A stretch of 64,000 nucleotides of DNA from Onchidella celtica (lineage: Eukaryota > Mollusca > Gastropoda > Systellommatophora > Onchidiidae). A program made the position numbers and the translations under genes. Location of the stretch: the NCBI GenBank assembly GCA_963931925.1, contig OZ007576.1, positions 15,032,302 to 15,096,301 on the forward strand, in the 5' to 3' direction. The notes below the pieces were generated by a model. The model was not told the origin of the DNA. It did not search any database and worked only from the letters and a program-made list of their open reading frames with translations. Positions 23,496-39,010 of this stretch are shown piece by piece (position 1 is the stretch's first letter; the number at the start of each line of letters is the position of its first letter).

Positions 23496-23606
23496 AAAAA
23501 AACAACAGTAACAACAACGGCAACGCAACAAACGCATCCCTGGAGAAACCATACTTCTAACTGCTGAAGATAAGTACATGTATGTCCAGAACATTCATCT
23601 CCAAAA

Positions 23607-23860
23607 TAAGATAAGATAAGATATGTGTATGCCAGTCTAGATTGTGGTGGATATATATACCCAAATATTTGTAACATTCAACTCGCTCAACCTCTTCATT
23701 ATCAATGCTTAATGATGGTAAAGGTGCCGTATTTGTCCTAAAATCAATTACAATCTCTTTTGTTTTCTTCACATTCAAAACAAGAAAATGATCATGGCAC
23801 CACTGTACAAATCTGGCTATTTCTGTAATATAGGCATCTTCATCGACTGAGTTCTTGACA
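23607..23860 (-). mobile_element. LINE RT fragment flanked by an 80-bp direct duplication
   Basis: The minus strand encodes a LINE reverse-transcriptase segment: FLVLNVKKTKEIVIDFR, then VERVECYKYLGIYI and LDWHTHI. It ends in an ATCTT-type pentamer tail (23606-23620). About 80 bp beginning AAACGCATCCCTGGAGAAAC are present on both sides (about 23530-23608 and 23861-23938), as a very long target duplication would give. The piece lacks both the upstream catalytic region and the usual C-terminus. Confidence 0.75.
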
Positions 23861-25755
23861 AACGCATCCCTGGAGAAACCATACTTCTAACTGCTGAAGA
23901 TAAGTACATGTATGTCCAGAACATTCATCTCCAAAATAATAATCTAATGATACTTTGAAAAATGGAAATTATCAGCCCTTTAACATTATATAACTGGTTT
24001 GTTTTCTTTCCTTTTTCTTTCTGTTGTCGCTACTAGTGCATCTCATGTGAAACATTTCTGAAAACAAGATTATTCTGCCATTCCACCGAGCCGTTGGGGT
24101 TACTAAAGAAATCGGACAATGTCTTCCTTGCCATTATTCATGGCATCATCTGATGCTCTGCCTCCGGACGCATTCAATACAAGAGGCTGCAGCCCATTTG
24201 TTACCGTATTGTCTCTGATCTCATAAGTAATGCTAGATGCCCTATCCACCATGTGACCATCTCGGCGGCGAATGAAGTTGTGGAGACCCACGGCTGCGTT
24301 TGTAATAAGAATGGCCTTATCTGGTTCAACTCTCATCGGCCGTTGAAAGATTTCAAATTTGCTTGCCAATATTCCAAACGCGCATTCCACTGAACGATAA
24401 GCCCGTGAGTGTCTGTGGTTGTAGACCCTCCTTTTTGTATTAAGAGTTCTTGCAGCAAAAGGTTTCATCAGGAAAGTTTTCAATGGAAATGCTTCGTATC
24501 CGATGATCATAAATGGAATCTCGAGGTCCGATCCACTGACTTTGAAAGTTGTTTGGGGGATGTTCAACTTTCCCTCGTCAAGAAGGACAGAATTATGCGA
24601 GAAGAATTGTACACACCAGCATCACTGATCCGACCGTATTGACCACAGTCCACTATGATGAAACATGAATCTGCGTCACACAGTGCCATAAGCACAATAC
24701 TTGGAAATCCCTTGTAATTATAAAACAGAGACCCACTGTTAATGGGGTATTTCAGCGCAATATGTTTTCCATCTAAAGAACCAACAGGGAAAGGAAAGTC
24801 CCACAAGTCACAATATCGATTTGCAAATGTTTTGCCATTGCTCTTCTGTTGGAAACATATATTAATTATTTAAGTGGCTGTAATACATCCCAGAGAACTT
24901 TACAGGCAAACAAAACATGTTTCCTTACTGAGTTTGCCGCTATGGGAAATGGTACACTCATTGAGGTATAGTATCCCCCGGTCGCGGGATGTCTGAAATA
25001 ATTTTAAAAAAGACATTACATTAAAACATTACAGTCATAATTCTCTCCCCCCCCCCCCCTCACTTCCCAGACTCCCACACGCAAAAATCAAATAATATAA
25101 TTATCAAATATCATCGAATTAACAACAAGAAAATATTTTATTTTCTCTACCCAGGTTCCAACGTGAATGTCAAAGCTACCTGGGATCAAATATTCTCGCA
25201 GCTTTTCCAATGCCCTCAGGAGGAAAGACAAAAGGTCTGGGAGTGGAGCAGGCAACGACAAAGAGTGGAAATTCGAAAAGGATAATTATGATGTTTCTGC
25301 TACCTGTTATTTTAAACAACTGCGCAACACCGTCAACTATGAGGATAGCCAAGACAGTCCCCAGACTCAACTATACACGGAAATAGAAAATTCCAGGGAA
25401 CGTGTCAACACTGAGACAACAATTGAGACTGGACAAGAAATCATGAATGCATATAGGCCTCATCTTCAGACAAAACGAAAATGAGCAGAGACAAACGAGG
25501 ATGACATATTTATGTACCATCATTAACATGATGAAACAGAGACAGATGGACAAGATGAACGAATCTCCTAGATTGAACTTTTTTCGTTCACTGATGCCAA
25601 TCATTCGTTCCTTCGATGAAGATCAGTTCATGAGCCTACAAATTGACGTTATACAAGCTGTACGAAAACAGAAACATGCTCGTCATCTTGTGACATACCA
25701 ACCGCCATCTCACTCCTCTGAGTCATCTGCGGATTCGTACACCTATTCCGCTACT

Positions 25756-26224
25756 GATTTGAGGTCTTTATTTTAGGAGGTTCGCTGCCCTTGGCATTTA
25801 CACCTCACTTTGCTTGTTTTATTATTTCTTGTTCTGGCGGGGGGGGGGGGGGGGGGGAGATGATATGAATACATTTTAATCTATTAATTTCAATTTTGCC
25901 CAGGCAGCGGCCTTTCGGCCTGCTCTTTACGATTTCCAACTGCCAAGGTATCTTTAACGTGCGCAACGTGCACACGAGCCCTCCGAATTTTTTCGTCCTT
26001 ATCCGAGAAGACTAGGTACTCGATCCTACCCCCCAATAGGACCAGGGACTTGAAAATATGAGAAAAATCCAATTTCCAAGAACTACTCGATCCTACCCCC
26101 CAATAGGACCAGGGACTTGAAAATATGAGAAAAATCCACTTTCCAACATGCCTGCACTGCCCGGGTTTAGAACCCGGGACCCTTGACATGAGAGGCGAGC
26201 ACCTTGCCTCTAGACCACCTTGTC
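25756..26224 (-). mobile_element. tRNA-derived SINE, 469 bp, 14-bp target duplication
   Basis: Reverse-strand copy of the SINE at 11606-12083: it starts GACAAGGTGGTCTAGAGGC at 26224 and ends CCTCAAATC at 25756, with the same internal tandem block. CCTATTCCGCTACT is present on both sides (25742-25755 and 26225-26238). It is inserted in the C-terminal coding sequence of the MADF/BESS pseudogene, antisense to it. The G-run at 25838-25856 is its poly-C tract. Confidence 0.95.
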
Positions 26225-26454
26225 CCTATTCCGCTACTTGGCTGCCCGGATCCTTTATTGATCATAGACAAGGAGCGGATTCTCATACAAGAGTCAACAA
26301 TTATTAGCAACAAAGCAATTAACTCTAAAAGTGTGAATGATGAAAAATAACAGGAGTAAAGTGCAATAACCCAGGCTTATATCATCTATTTTCTTTCTTT
26401 AAAATTTAAACAAGAAGTTTAGTGTCCTCCAAACATATTGTGTGTAAACTGTTG

Positions 26455-26554
26455 TTTTGTTGCTGTTGCTGCTGCTGCGGTTGTTGTTGTTGTTCTTCTT
26501 CTTCTTCCTCTTCTTTTTCTTCTTCTTCTTCTTCCTGCTGCTGCTGCTGCTGCT

Positions 26555-26591
<37 letters not shown>

Positions 26592-26605
26592 TTGGTGGTG
26601 ATGAT
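26455..26605. repeat. Triplet repeat block (GTT, CTT, CTG)
   Basis: Runs of TTG, TTC and TGC triplets side by side. Long leucine- or valine-rich frames read through here are low-complexity artefacts. Confidence 0.9.
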
Positions 26606-27172
26606 GATTATAAGTTTATTTAGCGATTTATTCCTTTTTACTCACCTGAGAGCCAAGACTAGTTTTTCTTCGGCTGATATTGGTTCCAGCCAATTACAAC
26701 CCACAGATTGTAAACTTGGAAGCACCAGTGACTTGAGTTGGTTATAGGTTTGGTATGACATTCTTAAGTAATTAAAGAACAATGTCTCGTCCTTACGCTC
26801 CATCAATGAGCAGAATGTTATTTGAAATTCTCCTCTTGTACTCCTTAACATCAAATGCTCACGGCACCAAATGCTGCGTTTTCTCCTTTTTCTTATCTTT
26901 CTCAATAACACTAATGCAACCAATGTGCCTTCATCTGAGCAGTCCATTTTGTCAACTGGCCTAGGTGAGAGCATGAGTAGGTTTATGTGATCAGGTGACG
27001 TGTGGTGTGGGGCGTTTCGCCTTTCGGAGTTTCACGTTTCTTCATATGCGAGCCGGGGAGGAGGCTCTTCACAGGGTCACGAGAGGCATACTATAATAAG
27101 GCTGTCTGCATGAGACGAAACACTGGGCCAAAAATGTTGGCCAGGAGAGGTGTACCAAAGGACCAAATCTTA

Positions 27173-27762
27173 TACCCCTTTCACACGGCGCGGGTCCACC
27201 CGCGCCCGCACATTTGCGTGGGGTCCACCCGCACCCGCATACCCTTTCACACGGCGCGGGTGTAAATCGCACCCGCACTTAGATCTCTCCAGTTTTTTAT
27301 TCTATTTTACACTGTACAGTTGTGAAATATGGACAGTGATCGGTTTCTCCTCCTATATCTTGTATTTGCGACACAAGAGGAGACATAGGTGTACATTATC
27401 AGTGTATCCTTTGATTGGCGAAAGAACTTGCTCCACAGAGCTGGCCTCCCTAGTACTAATGATATTAGCAGTTCTATATCAATATCTGCATCCAAACTGT
27501 TTCTGCAGAAAAAAAAAGTCACAATCAAAAGGAAATACGGGATTAAAGCGCAGCCAAGGGCAAATTCCTGCATACGGTGTACAATTTCAACTTCGCGGGT
27601 GCGGGTACCCTAGGGGAACCCGCGCAAACATTTCGCCCGCAAACACGTACGACCCGCACCCGCGCCGTGTGAAAGGCTCCATTGAAAACCTCAGCCTTAG
27701 GTTTGCGCGGGCCCCGCACATAAGTGCGGGTGCGGGTTGACCCGCGCCGTGTGAAAGGGGTC
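27173..27762. mobile_element. 590-bp Harbinger-derived element with 3-bp TTA duplication
   Basis: The inverted ends are ACCCCTTTCACACGGCGCGG at the left and its near-perfect complement at the right, flanked by TTA on both sides (27170-27172 and 27763-27765). A 3-bp TWA target is the PIF/Harbinger signature. Extra subterminal copies of CACACGGCGCGGGT and CACCCGCACCCGCA make both ends GC-rich. In the middle (27360-27500) a plus-strand frame with KRRHRCTLSVYPLIGER resembles the N-terminus of HARBI1-type transposases, so it is an internally deleted derivative. It is not the terminal repeat pair of the larger Harbinger remnant next to it, whose ends I could not find. Confidence 0.75.
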
Positions 27763-27774
27763 TTAGCTACCGCC

Positions 27775-28955
27775 CGTTGGTGATTACGCAAGATTAATTC
27801 AAGGTGCTGTGCCAAACGGCAGGTTTTAGCTTGGAGTGTTCAGTAGTGTATATCTATGGCCTGGAGTCGGGAGGAAGTAACGTAAAAATGTTTCACTGAA
27901 CACGTTTTGAAGAAATAGTTATTGAACTAAAACTATTTTCTAATATTGTGAACTGAATCAAAATGTGTATAAAAACGAAAGGAAAATGGTCTTCATTAAT
28001 ATATCAACAACGAAGAAAAATATTGAATAGAGATTGATATTTAACCTGGCCTGGAGACTGGTCATGATATTCATTAATTTTTTTCCTGGTCCCCGAACAT
28101 CGCCAATTGAGAATCGTGACCCTTAAATGTATAATCACCCCTCCCCCCCCCCCTCCGCCATCCCCATTTTCAACCCCTACCGCTTAGGATGCGGGTACCC
28201 AGGCAAGGACAGGACAATAATAACATAATACTGTAGAATTAGGGAATGCATAAATATAGTAAAGAGATGATAAAAAAGATATTGTGGGTGGATGGATGGC
28301 TGGATTGATTGATTGATGGATGGATGGATGGGTGACTGAAAAAAGGATCAGCAGATAGAATGATGATGGCAGTGTATGGATAGACTGACCGACAAAGTGA
28401 AACATAATTAAATGCAGACTAATGGTGTGGAAAGAGTGGATGGACAGACAGAAAGACTAGAGAAATGAAACATTCACAGTAACAGAGAAACAATCAGAGC
28501 ATCGTGTCTTGATTAGTAAATTCTGATGACCTTCAGAGGTACGGTGATCGCGATTGCATCGGGTTGTGGGAAAATCCTACAGTCACACATACAAACACTA
28601 ACACACAAAAACTGAAAACTTCAGTACAGACCACCCATACCAAATTGTTATCTAGACTGACTTTTGAAATCACACCAGCTCTCAATAACAAAAATGGGAA
28701 CAACCACTTTCAGCTGAGCTCACATGATTCAAAGGCTGCACGATATTAAAAAATGTGATACAATTTTGCATCATGTCCCATGTCACGTAGTATTTCAGAT
28801 ACCACTTTGATAATCTTTCAGAGCGAAGTTTGTTAAGTTCAGTTATCAGTCAATTATCTCATCTTGTCCACAATTATACAGATTTCAGCTATTCCTTTGA
28901 TCTGCAGAGCCACTATGACAAAATAAACCTTAGTATCAAAATCATTTACAACCCC
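27775..28955. other. Stretch without recognisable gene
   Basis: Contains a C-run at 28141-28152 and a short GGAT/TGAT repeat at 28285-28335. The open frames have no recognisable motif. Confidence 0.4.
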
Positions 28956-29640
28956 ATCATCACCAACAATCTCATTACCGTCATTATTAACACCATCAGT
29001 AGGTACCATTACAACCATTACCAATATGACCAACATCATCATTACCATTACTTTTAGTACCATCAGTAGGTACCATTACAGTCACTACCAATATGACTAA
29101 CATCGCCATTACCATCATTATTAACACCATCACTAGCTACCACTACAACTATTACTACTAGCACGCATGATCTTCAGTACAATAACCATCATACTCTTCA
29201 CATTTTAAATACGGGACCACCATTTACCACGATGACCAGATCTATCACTACCATAATTATTTTTACTATCGGGGTCATTACACTTACACCACCACCACTA
29301 TAACAACCATACCACTCGCCATCACCTCCACCTCACCACTACCATCACTACGACCGCCTCTAACACCGCCACTACCACCTTTGATATCGCCACCATTATC
29401 AAAACCACCACCATCACCATCATTACACCGACACTACTGTCACATCACCACCACCATCTACACTTCCACAGCCTCTACCACCACCACCACCTTCACCACT
29501 ATCTCTCCCACCACCATCACAAACAACATCACTACTATGACTACCACCGGCGCTACCATCACCAATACCATAATCACCACTACTACCATGGCAACTATAA
29601 CCACTACCATCAATGCCAACACACCATAACTATCATAAGT
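28955..29640. repeat. ACC/ATC-rich imperfect triplet repeat
   Basis: About 680 bp of imperfect CAC, ACC, ATC and ATT triplets. A unit with CACCATCAGTAGGTACCATT recurs near 28990 and 29058. The threonine-rich frame across it is a composition effect. Confidence 0.85.
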
Positions 29641-30475
29641 TTTCCATCATTGTCGTCATCAATCACAGAATCACCCCGCCCCCCCCCCCTCTTGCCCACC
29701 ATCACCACCGCCCCTCTACTTGTAATTATGAAAATATTCACTTCAATAATCAGAATAATTCGCTGACCCCGGTGAACCTCGTCCTCTTTATTTATCACAT
29801 CCTCCCCATCCTCCTATCGCCTCTCCCAAACTGGCACCAGAGGGTGACGTCCTTTCCCGTCTAAATCATCGATGAACTTGAGAAAGACAAGAGAAACATT
29901 CGACGTTGTCTTGCTACGGTGTACTCCACCCGCGAGTTGGGATGTTCAGATAGCACTTTTGTGACGACCCACGTCTAGATTAGTTACACATATTAATGTT
30001 GTTTGTTCAAAGGATCAAGTCAGTGATAAATTAGAGTTTATGTCCCAAAGTTTAGATAACACTATATTGACGACACGCCGATACATGAAGCGCATGTTTG
30101 CATTAGGAAAACATTTCAGACCTGGCTTATGAAAAGTCACACACACTTCAGCAATCTCTGAGCAACTATCGAGTGGACAGTTTTTTTGTGTGTCTTTTTT
30201 TTATCATATGACTGAAGTAAGAAAAAAGATAGGCTGAATTCACATGTACCGAGATGTCATTAAGAGTAATAAGAGAACAACATACAATAAATGATTGTTG
30301 CCCCCCCCCCCCCCGACACGCACAAATGCACAAGCAAGTCCAGATATCAACAAATGTGCATGCAAGGTAGACATGAATACACATTAAGACATAAAAGAGA
30401 GTCTTAAAAATATGGCGAGCAGTTACTGAGTTTGGGCTCCGACCAGAGAGAATTTGGGACTTGTGTTTGTTTCGG
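29640..30475. other. Stretch without recognisable gene
   Basis: C-run at 30300-30314 and short AT-rich segments. No gene seen. Confidence 0.4.
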
Positions 30476-30531
30476 ATGGGCGAAGCTAAGTTAAGCGTAA
30501 GAATACAAAGCCAATTAAAGTTGTGTACAGT

Positions 30532-30928
30532 CCACAGACTAATAAATTAACCAGACTGGATGAGCCCGTTGTGTGACGTCACAAAACAGCGAAAGGTCAT
30601 GAACCATCCGCCACATTAGGTTTACGGTTGCGACCGACATAGCTACAATGCAGCGGTCGCTAAAAGTCCACACGGTCATCATTAATAACAATTTTTAAAA
30701 AAGGCAGCTGTAGACAATAAAATGAAATGATAGGCGAGTTAATGCATTATTAATACATGTACAACCAATCTTGACAAATAAAAAGAAATTTCTACTGCAG
30801 ATAGAACTAGAATCGGAATTTCCCGAGCGGCGGCCACGTTGGTTATAAGGCCGCATCTCATTAACTTCGTAAAAAACGACACAGCCCGAAGCTTGTGTTT
30901 CCAGTCTGGTTAATTTATTAGTCTGTGG
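30532..30928. mobile_element. 397-bp MITE with 28-bp inverted ends, TACAGT duplication
   Basis: CCACAGACTAATAAATTAAC at the left is mirrored by GTTAATTTATTAGTCTGTGG at the right (28 bp in all). TACAGT flanks both sides (30526-30531 and 30929-30934). The right arm of the inverted duplication has the empty site around 63170-63195, which confirms a precise insertion. There is no coding content and I do not recognise the superfamily. Confidence 0.85.
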
Positions 30929-31011
30929 TACAGTCTGATTGAGTCAACAAAAACACGGGATGAATAAAAACAAAATAATGTCCAGCTAGACCTAGACTAG
31001 AGACGGAAAGA

Positions 31012-31210
31012 CAAAATTGGGCAAAAAGAAAAGGTTGTATGTTGCAAAGCCCCGCGTGAGAAATAAAACCCAAACAATACAAAGCAAACTAAAGAGAAGA
31101 ATGAAAATGTCTGTGTTTCTGTCTTCTCTTTAGTTTGCTTTGTATTGTTTGGGTTTTATTTCTCACGCGGGGCTTTGCAACATACAACCTTTTCTTTTTG
31201 CCCAATTTTG
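31012..31210. repeat. Perfect 89-bp inverted repeat with 21-nt loop
   Basis: 31012-31100 and 31122-31210 are exact reverse complements, separated by 21 nt. A transcript through it would fold into an 89-bp perfect hairpin. GACTAGAGACGGAA occurs on both sides (about 31003-31018 and 31264-31278), so the hairpin sits in an inserted segment of about 260 bp. The opposite arm of the large inverted duplication lacks it (compare 63115-63150). Confidence 0.9.
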
Positions 31211-31952
31211 ACTTTGCTTATATATAGCCCTGCTGCGACCCCACAGTTTTTCTGTGGTTTTTATGACTAGAGACGGAAGCACGTGTATATTGGATTCCTG
31301 GCAGACATCCAAATCTGACATGTAGCAACTTATTCTTTCGAAAAATGTTTATGGTTTATTTGTTTTTATTTTTAAAAAAATGTTTATTATCAAATAGTGA
31401 GGTAGAATAGAGGGATTATTGTATTTTATTTTGCACTTGTTCGAAAATAGTTGCCAATAAAATGCAATAATCCCATGTAACTGATAATCTCAACATGTTA
31501 ACTGCTTTGATTTATTGCAGGGATGTATCTGTTTTAGAATTTAGCATTAAATTATATAAAATAAAAAATACAGTTAATTATTGCTTGGTTTTTGGCAGGA
31601 GTAAAATAATATTAACTGAGTTAGTCCACAGTGGAACTGTTTCAGGTGGTTTTAATACGATTTCAAGGAAAAGACTTGTAACATGCACAATGTCTTCTTT
31701 CAGTTGATTATTCAGAGGAAATGTATGTGTCCTCAAACGTTAAAGAGACCAACAATGTCATATTTATTAGAAACTTTTGTGTGTAATCAGTACAACTTAA
31801 CTTAGCATAATTTCAACATATGACATAAATGTTTTAAAAAAAGTTGACACTAAAAGTGAACTTAAATCAAGAAGTAAATGATTCGCATGCAAGATGTCAG
31901 TCTTACTGCAAAAAGCAGCCTACATCAACTGCATAAGTGCGCCTGCTGGATT

Positions 31953-37322
<5,370 letters not shown>

Positions 37323-37819
37323 TGTTGTCTTCCCCCACAGTGTGCACTATCAGTGATGATCCAGTTGTCCACACAGATCAACCGAGTTTCGTTTTCCCTG
37401 GCCTTCTCTGTTCCTGGAAACGATCGTTGGGACAGCCTTTTTGTGAAACCATCAGCTAATGTAAATGAGATAGCGAGCTGGATCTTAAAATAATTGAAGT
37501 GAAGGCTTCTCGGCCCCAGCAAAGGACTCTATACAAAGCGTTTCCTTCTCTCTTTTTTTCAGAGGCTTTAGAGTTAAAGACAGGCAGCGCATTAATGATA
37601 GCAATTCCAATGTGAGAGAAGGAAGGCACATTTTTTAAGCTAACTTTAAGTAAGTTCCAAAATTATGTGTGGGTGGCAGGCCTATCCCTACAAGTATCCT
37701 TAGCCAAACATTAACTGGTGAGGAAAAAGAAGTTTGGAAGATGATGGACATGAAATTTCATTTATCCAGAGAGTGGAAATTTGGTTCAGAGCTTTATCGT
37801 CAACTATTTTACACGAGTG

Positions 37820-38240
37820 TCTGACATTTGGAGCATTACTGCAGATCAAAGAAAGCTGCCATGTGATATTTGGAGCACTAAGTTAGTTCAAAGAAAGCCG
37901 GCATGTGACATTTGGAGCACTAGCATTTGGGCTGTGATTTTATCGATTAATCCTTAATCAACCTGTTGACTATCGATTACTCTACGAATATTTTGCAATA
38001 ACTTGCGATGGGTACCACGGGGATACGAAGTTTCTTTATAGGACTAACCCAAAACCCTAATCCTAACCTAACCGTAACCCTAACCATAATACCAGCAGGG
38101 GTATAGATGCGCCAAATGTCATACTGAAATTTTATTAATTTTTGGTAGTGCTCCAAATGTCATACCGCAATTTGACCTAGATTTAGGCAGTGCTCCAAAT
38201 GTCATGTTTTACAAATTTTGATGCTCCAAACGCCATGCTA
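37820..38240. repeat. Palindromic block of TGACATTTGGAGCA motifs
   Basis: TGACATTTGGAGCA or close variants occur three times forward (37822, 37876, 37907) and as the complement TGCTCCAAATGTCA three or more times further right (38112, 38150, 38192, plus a variant at 38220). This gives a palindromic layout like modular DNA-transposon ends. Degenerate CCCTAA/CCTAACC motifs sit in the middle (38045-38090). Confidence 0.6.
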
Positions 38241-38359
38241 CCACCAGCCCGAACCCATACACTAGCAGATAAGCATTTGTCTACACACACCCCAATGAAA
38301 CTCGTCATCTTCAAAGCCACACCCGAGAGGACACGACAGTAGATAAAACAATCAATTTT

Positions 38360-39010
38360 GGTCCTTAAAGCGTGTGTCTTTTGGACCTTGGATTGTATAA
38401 TGAGTCATTGTGAGGCATCTCCTGCCTCTGTCTTTTACATTACCCTTAATGACCATCTTATCTTTTATGCACAGGAACTGATTTTATAAAAATCAGAATG
38501 AAAATGAATGATTGTTGCATGCTTTGTTTTGTAGTCAAAATAATATAAACAGTTAGCTGTAAAATAAATAAAAATTTTGATTAAGAACAAATAATGAGGT
38601 TTGATTTTTTAAAGAAAAAATCATGTTCTTTTCCACAGTCGACCCCATTCACCAGTCATGGGGGATTAATATAATCACATCAAGTCGAAAGTTAAATATT
38701 AAACGAGGAATAAAAACAAAATTGAAAAATTCAAGTTACTTTACATCAATCGCGGTATCTTTTAACGAAACTGGAGCACTTCACGGACGTGTCTGGTCGC
38801 TTCTGGTAGGGTCTCATTCTGTCCCTTCCATTCTGCTGGATTCTGCTCATCGTCTTGCTTCTTCCTACCACAATATGTCTGTTATCTTGGCGATGTGCTT
38901 TCTTGTAACTCAAACTCAAAACTTCAAGGATGTGTCTGGTCCCCGGCTCTTTTCATGCAAAAGTGAAATCTCTAAGGTACCAATGATAAAATATGTTGAC
39001 GACACCACTG
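38360..39010 (+). repeat. Direct repeat in the loop, copy 1
   Basis: Matches 41590-42170 in the same orientation: AATGAATGATTGTTGCAT, GTTCTTTTCCAC, CGTGTCTGGTCGCTTCTGG and TTCTGCTGGATTCTGCTCAT occur in both. Its open frame is not kept in the other copy (indels and stops differ), so I do not call a gene. On the minus strand both copies read as Arg-rich. Confidence 0.75.

Larger units (their letters stand above)
22804..26310 (+). pseudogene. MADF/BESS gene of a PIF/Harbinger transposon, disrupted
   Basis: Exon 1 (about 22804-23065) encodes the first half of a MADF (Myb/SANT-like) domain: YRTNVIELVRGRPLLWDPT and then KKQVWEEIDGQL. It ends at the donor GTCAGT. Exon 2 starts after CCCAG at 25155 with VKATWDQI, then needs a frame change to continue as SNALRRKDKRSGSGAG, the usual end of the domain. 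After another frame change a BESS-like motif follows (FFRSLMPIIRSF...FMSLQIDVIQAV, about 25575-25670). A SINE (25756-26224) interrupts the C-terminus, whose last codons reappear after the duplicated target at 26239-26307. MADF proteins of Harbinger elements bind DNA and work with the transposase. Several lesions make this a pseudogene. Exon 1's start is uncertain. Confidence 0.75.
24103..26974 (-). pseudogene. PIF/Harbinger (HARBI1-like) transposase, disrupted
   Basis: Three minus-strand parts fit the HARBI1 layout. The N-terminal exon (26974-26642) has the YLRMSYQTYNQL block and ends LALR at a GTGAGT donor. A middle exon begins after TTTCAG near 24995 (HPATGGYYTSM, then [10 protein letters not shown]). 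The catalytic part (24806-24103) has [45 protein letters not shown] and RSVECAFGILASKF. These segments are in different frames, with breaks near 24830 and 24565. The usual GDDAF motif reads GYEAF, so the second catalytic Asp is missing, while the first Asp (DGKH) and the Glu (VECAF) remain. The first intron contains MADF exon 2 on the opposite strand, and the catalytic part lies inside the MADF intron. Dead copy. Confidence 0.85.

Noticed and set aside
23249..23560. IHPS-repeat protein
   Set aside because: Translation of a CCAT simple repeat.
26438..26747. Leucine- and valine-rich open frames as membrane proteins
   Set aside because: They are translations of GTT, CTT and CTG triplet runs.
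27150..27740. 196-codon open frame as a host gene
   Set aside because: It runs across the terminal repeats of the Harbinger derivative; only a short transposase-like segment in the middle is meaningful.
29381..29629. Threonine-rich open frame as a mucin-like protein
   Set aside because: Translation of an imperfect ACC/ATC repeat without start context or splice evidence.
38040..38092. Interstitial telomere array
   Set aside because: Only a few degenerate CCCTAA/CCTAACC motifs, no uniform tandem run.
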